This document shows, in pieces, positions 60,446-64,000 of a stretch of DNA of 64,000 nucleotides. Numbering within the stretch: the first letter of the stretch is position 1; each line of letters begins with the position of its first letter. The notes under the pieces are model-generated. The model was not told the origin of the DNA and ran no database searches. It was given only the letters and a program-made list of their open reading frames with translations. Position numbers and translations under genes: made by a program. Source of the stretch: UBA6168 sp039819485 (GTDB lineage: Bacteria > Bacteroidota > Bacteroidia > Chitinophagales > Saprospiraceae); contig JBCBRY010000023.1 in the NCBI GenBank assembly GCA_039819485.1, positions 23,439-87,438 of the forward strand. The letters are read 5' to 3'.

Positions 60446-62983
60446 ATGAAACGAAAATTCCTACTCTTACTGGCACTCATTATTGCTGGTCTGGCCTACG
60501 GCCAAAATTCCTTTAAAGAATTATTGGAGGCCGAAGGGCCGTTAAAATTCCAGGATGTGGTTCGTCAGGCGGAAGAATATTTTGCGCAAAAATACCCAGA
60601 CGTAGCGCCTTTTGCATTGACCCACGGGGCGCACCGGGACGGTGAATACGTCAAATACCAGCGATGGAGAAATTTCTGGAAATCACGCCTGCTGAAAGAC
60701 GGTACCTTAATGGACCTGTCAGTGGCGGGTCGCGAAAATACACTGAGTGATGGGTCGCACCGAGCCAGTGGACTATATGATGACCTGGAATGGTTTAACA
60801 TTTCCTACGAGGAAGACTTGGGCGTACAAATTGGAATGGGGCGGACGAGCAGTCTCGCATTTCATCCGACGGACAGTCTCACTTTTTACGTTGGAACGGC
60901 CATTGGAGGTATTTGGAAAACAACAGATGGCGGACAGAGCTATATCCCTCTTGGAGATGACCTGCCTTTCCTGGCCGTCAGCTGTATCATCCTCAATAAG
61001 GACAACCCCGATCATTTGTACATTGCTGTCAGTGACCGGGTCTGGTACGGGCCTCCATCCATCGGGATCTACAAATCTGTGGATGGCGGTGCCACCTGGG
61101 AACCCGCCGCACTGACTTTTAATTTTTCAAATAATGTGAGAATTTACTGGATGGAAGCCGACCCCAACCAGCCAAACATTATGTGGGTCGGGACTTCCAG
61201 TGGTTTGTACCGTACAGAGGATGCCTTTGAAACGGTGGAGCTAATCGAATTTGGCAGTATTTCGGATGTGAAATACCGGCCTGGCGACTCTGATGTGCTA
61301 TACTATGTACGGCGGGACCCCAACCGGTTTTACCGCAGCGACGATGGAGGGGAATCTTTTCAGTTGATCCAGAATTTTGATTCCTACAGCTGGATGCGCA
61401 TTGCGAATACACCACTCGATCCGGATAAAGTTTACCTGACCAACGACGACCTTCTGCATAAGTCTTTTGATGGCGGACAAAGCTTTCCGGAAGTGGCTGA
61501 TTTTCAAAATGTCAATACCGGAAGCGGCATTTTGATGTTTTCGCCGAAAAGCGATACAATGCTTTATGTTGGTTATTTTGACATGTTCTATTCACCCGAT
61601 GATGGTAACACTTTCGATCAGATCAGCCATTGGCTGGGAAACCAGTCCCTTCCCTTGATCCATGTGGACCAGCGCAATGCATTCGTCAACCCACTGCAAT
61701 CGGACCTGATTTATTTGTGCAACGATGGTGGCGTGTATACAGTAAATGTGAACAATAACCAGTTCACCAATTTGTCCAATGGCCTGATCATTACCCAGTT
61801 TTACGACATTGCAGTTTCACAAAGTAACCCGTTGGTCATGTCGGGCGGCTCACAGGACAACGGCAATGTTTTTCTTGAAACAACCGGTTGGGAGCGGGCT
61901 GCGCCCACGGCCGATGGCATGATCCAGGCGATTGACCCAACGGATGAAAACGTTCGGTACAATGCTATCCAAAATGGGGTCATTTACCGGTTTATCAACG
62001 GCAACCGACAGAATATTTCCGACAACATTCCGGGAAATGTCAACGGAACTGGCGAGTGGATCACTCCTTTTGTACTGGATCCCAGTGAACCTTCCCACAT
62101 TTACGCCGCTTACCGCCAAGTATACCATTCCACCGATCTGGGCATTTCATGGACGCCGATCGGCGATGAGCTGTCAGGTGGACGGAATATAGATTTGCTG
62201 GCTGCTGCTCCATCCAAGCCAGGGCATTTATACGCTGTTGAAAATTATGGTATTTCTACGGGTGATATGTATGGTTTTGGGCACGCTACGTCAAATATCT
62301 TTGTAAGAGAAAGCAGCTCTGACAACTGGATTCCGAAGAGTATGCCCGTGACGGAAGCGGTGGAAGATATTTTGATTGATCCCAATGATGAGAACATCAT
62401 TTGTATCTCTGTTTCCGGCTACACCAACAATCACAAAGTATTTAAATCTGAAGATGGCGGGGACTCCTGGGTCAATATTTCGGATGGGCTCCCGAATGTG
62501 CCCTGCACCAGCATTGCCATGCAAAATGGCATCAATCCGGTACTTTTTGCCGGTACGGATGTTGGCGTTTTTTACCGGGAAATAGATATGGACGAATGGG
62601 CAGAGGCAGGAGATTTCCCGAATACTTACATTACTGACATAGAGATTCAGGAATCTGATAATTTGATTCGGGTCGGCACCCATGGTCGGGGCATTTTTGA
62701 GGGAGAATTGGTCCCGGGCATTTCATCCGTAGATATTCAGGACGGTGCTGATTATGGGAACTGTTATGAGGTGGTCCCCAATCCGGTGCATGATCAGTTG
62801 TCTATCGTGGATTTCCCCGCCGACCACTTCATCGGTATTTATGATGCAAATGGTAAACTGGTGCGAAGAGTCAATCAGAATCAAATCAATATTTCAGATA
62901 TTGCCAAGGGCGTTTACTACCTCGTTTTTGTGGATAGAGAAAATTATTTGAATAAGTGTGTGAGGAAAATTGTGAAGAAATAA
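60446..62983 (+). CDS. BNR/VPS10-like beta-propeller protein with T9SS sorting domain
   Basis: An 845-residue secreted protein. The ATG at 60446 begins the signal peptide (MKRKFLLLLALIIAGLAYGQ). A 90-residue region precedes repeated sialidase-type Asp boxes (GGIWKTTDGGQSY, IYKSVDGGATWEP, FYRSDDGGESF, VFKSEDGGDSW) of one or two beta-propellers as in sortilin/VPS10-like and photosystem-assembly-like proteins. The C-terminus (VVPNPVHDQLSIVD...AKGVYYLVFVD) is a T9SS sorting domain. No sialidase catalytic set was recognised, so enzymatic activity is not implied. Confidence 0.9.
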   Translation: MKRKFLLLLALIIAGLAYGQNSFKELLEAEGPLKFQDVVRQAEEYFAQKYPDVAPFALTHGAHRDGEYVKYQRWRNFWKSRLLKDGTLMDLSVAGRENTLSDGSHRASGLYDDLEWFNISYEEDLGVQIGMGRTSSLAFHPTDSLTFYVGTAIGGIWKTTDGGQSYIPLGDDLPFLAVSCIILNKDNPDHLYIAVSDRVWYGPPSIGIYKSVDGGATWEPAALTFNFSNNVRIYWMEADPNQPNIMWVGTSSGLYRTEDAFETVELIEFGSISDVKYRPGDSDVLYYVRRDPNRFYRSDDGGESFQLIQNFDSYSWMRIANTPLDPDKVYLTNDDLLHKSFDGGQSFPEVADFQNVNTGSGILMFSPKSDTMLYVGYFDMFYSPDDGNTFDQISHWLGNQSLPLIHVDQRNAFVNPLQSDLIYLCNDGGVYTVNVNNNQFTNLSNGLIITQFYDIAVSQSNPLVMSGGSQDNGNVFLETTGWERAAPTADGMIQAIDPTDENVRYNAIQNGVIYRFINGNRQNISDNIPGNVNGTGEWITPFVLDPSEPSHIYAAYRQVYHSTDLGISWTPIGDELSGGRNIDLLAAAPSKPGHLYAVENYGISTGDMYGFGHATSNIFVRESSSDNWIPKSMPVTEAVEDILIDPNDENIICISVSGYTNNHKVFKSEDGGDSWVNISDGLPNVPCTSIAMQNGINPVLFAGTDVGVFYREIDMDEWAEAGDFPNTYITDIEIQESDNLIRVGTHGRGIFEGELVPGISSVDIQDGADYGNCYEVVPNPVHDQLSIVDFPADHFIGIYDANGKLVRRVNQNQINISDIAKGVYYLVFVDRENYLNKCVRKIVKK

Positions 62984-63092
62984 ACACAGCCGCTTTTAAA
63001 GACTTTTGTAGATAAAGATGGTCGGGGCGGGAAATGCCGGAGGATTCTCATCCTCGTAGCCATAGAAAAAAATCACTTGAAACACCAAAAAA

Positions 63093-63129
63093 CAAGAAGC
63101 CCTGAAACACAATGTTTCAGGGCTTCTTG
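63093..63129. terminator. Bidirectional terminator
   Basis: A perfect 17-base stem (CAAGAAGCCCTGAAACA and complement) with a CAA loop, between the converging propeller and zinc-ribbon genes. Confidence 0.9.
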
Positions 63130-63146
63130 ATGTAGGTAAATGAACT

Positions 63147-63902
63147 TTACCCTGCTGGCTCCTCCACCTTCTTTTCCATGATATTGTCGTCGACGAGTAC
63201 ACGTCCACAGTGCTCACAGACGATCACTTTTTTACGCATGGAGATTTCTAACTGCAACTGGGGCGGCACTTTGTTGAAACAGCCACCGCAAGAACTTCTC
63301 TCAACAGTAACCACCGCCAGGCCATTGCGGTAAGACCTGCGGATTTTATTATAAGCTTTGAGCAATCGATCTTCGATTTTCTTTTTGGCACGGTCACTTT
63401 TTTTGCGGAGTTTTTCTTCTTCCTTGGCTGTTTTTTCCTGAATAGCTTCCAGCTCAATTTTCTTCGCAGCCAGGTCTGCTTTCTTGGCATCCAGGCGGTC
63501 CTTGGTTGCTTGCAGGGTTTCTTGCTTGGCTGTCAGGGCGCCGGTAGCTTCTCTTATTTTTTTCTCAAACAACTGGATGTCGAGTTTCTGCATTTCCAGT
63601 TCTTTGGTCAATGCTTCGTATTCCCGGTTGTTTTTCACGTTGTCCGATTGTTTGGTATAACGCTCAATAAGTGCGTTGGCCTCCTGGATGTTAGATTGAT
63701 AGCGGCTGATTTCGCCTTCCAGGTCTTCTACATTTTCATTGATCCGGCGGTAGCGGGTTTCCAAACCAGCTATCTCATCTTCGAGGTCACTCACTTCCAT
63801 CGGTAGTTCCCCCTTGAGGATTTCCAGTTCGTCAATTTTTGAATCGATTGTTTGAAGCTCGTATAAACCTCTGAGTTTTTCTTCGACGGTCAGATCTGCC
63901 AT
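63147..63902 (-). CDS. Coiled-coil protein with C4 zinc ribbon (CT398-like)
   Basis: A 251-residue cytosolic protein. A long antiparallel coiled coil (about residues 5-195) is followed by a zinc ribbon with cysteine pairs CGGC and CEHC near the C-terminus. This is the architecture of the C4-type zinc-ribbon family that includes chlamydial CT398 and related proteins proposed to bind RNA polymerase sigma-54 or nucleic acid. The ATG at 63902 (MADLTVEEKLRGLYELQ) fits the family; the frame to 63983 runs through a repeat array. Confidence 0.85.
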   Translation of the reverse strand: MADLTVEEKLRGLYELQTIDSKIDELEILKGELPMEVSDLEDEIAGLETRYRRINENVEDLEGEISRYQSNIQEANALIERYTKQSDNVKNNREYEALTKELEMQKLDIQLFEKKIREATGALTAKQETLQATKDRLDAKKADLAAKKIELEAIQEKTAKEEEKLRKKSDRAKKKIEDRLLKAYNKIRRSYRNGLAVVTVERSSCGGCFNKVPPQLQLEISMRKKVIVCEHCGRVLVDDNIMEKKVEEPAG

Positions 63903-63904
63903 GT

Positions 63905-63999
63905 TGTCTGGATTTTGGTTTCTGGATTTTGGTTTCTGGTTTTTGGTTTTTGGTTTAAGCCACAGCGAAAAACCAGAAACCAAAAACCAGAAACCAAAA
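63905..63999. repeat. GGTTTCTGG/TTTTTGG array with inverted copies
   Basis: Repeated TGGATTTTGGTTTC and TGGTTTTTGG words run from 63910 to about 63955 and are followed by complementary AAAAACCAGAAACC words to 63999. The array lies immediately upstream of the zinc-ribbon gene and continues to the window edge. Confidence 0.85.
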
Positions 64000-64000
64000 T

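Overview
The window is a chromosomal segment of a Bacteroidota bacterium, most likely of the Saprospiraceae/Lewinella–Haliscomenobacter group (inference). The signs are type IX secretion (T9SS) C-terminal sorting domains, SprB-type repeats, GEVED domains, Bacteroidota promoters (TTG, 19-21 bases, TAnnTTTG), Bacteroidota-specific DUF families (DUF4290, DUF4270, DUF5683, DUF6438), and an arginine pathway built on an acetyl/succinyl-ornithine carbamoyltransferase. No tRNA, rRNA, CRISPR array, insertion sequence or prophage was seen.

Layout. 1-713: start of a secreted protein that runs off the left edge. 2.0-10.2 kb (- strand): an eight-gene arginine operon in the order GNAT acyltransferase, argG, argC, argD, argF', argB, argE', argH. 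A good promoter lies near 10.59 kb, followed by a leader of about 340 bases, and repeats and hairpins sit between several of the genes. 10.8-14.2 kb (-): nitrogen module of P-II protein, ammonium channel and beta-barrel porin. 15.0-18.9 kb (+): EreA-like secreted protein, membrane LytTR regulator, serine dehydratase. 19.2-24.6 kb (-): small membrane protein, patatin-like membrane phospholipase, alanine dehydrogenase, tsaE, aquaglyceroporin. 25.2-31.6 kb: conserved Bacteroidota block DUF4290, glmS, DUF4270 lipoprotein and a single-domain starch-synthase-like protein, with panC diverging. 31.8-41.4 kb: housekeeping genes (gamma-carbonic anhydrase-like, trxA, Lrp, TraB-like, parAB, UPF0173 hydrolase) and envelope proteins (fasciclin, OmpA-like, coiled coil). 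42-47.8 kb: alpha-oxoamine synthase followed by a six-TM histidine kinase, then DinB-like, lipoprotein and pentapeptide-repeat genes. 48.2-51.8 kb: 1188-residue SprB-repeat protein. 52-57.9 kb: redox protein, aroC, a two-component system, a BLUF-domain nucleotidyl cyclase and an ECF sigma factor. 58-64 kb: two more T9SS-exported proteins and a coiled-coil zinc-ribbon protein.

The most notable gene is the BLUF-cyclase (55871-56920). It keeps the flavin-contact residues of BLUF domains and all the catalytic residues expected of a class III adenylyl cyclase, so it should be a blue-light-activated cAMP producer of the Beggiatoa bPAC type. The second theme is noncoding: many gene junctions carry arrays of a 7-8 base word next to its complement, each junction with its own word, and two other word families recur at distant sites. 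The long arginine leader, containing a GC-rich island with a 43-codon opposite-strand ORF, and the oxoamine synthase/kinase pair also deserve a second look.
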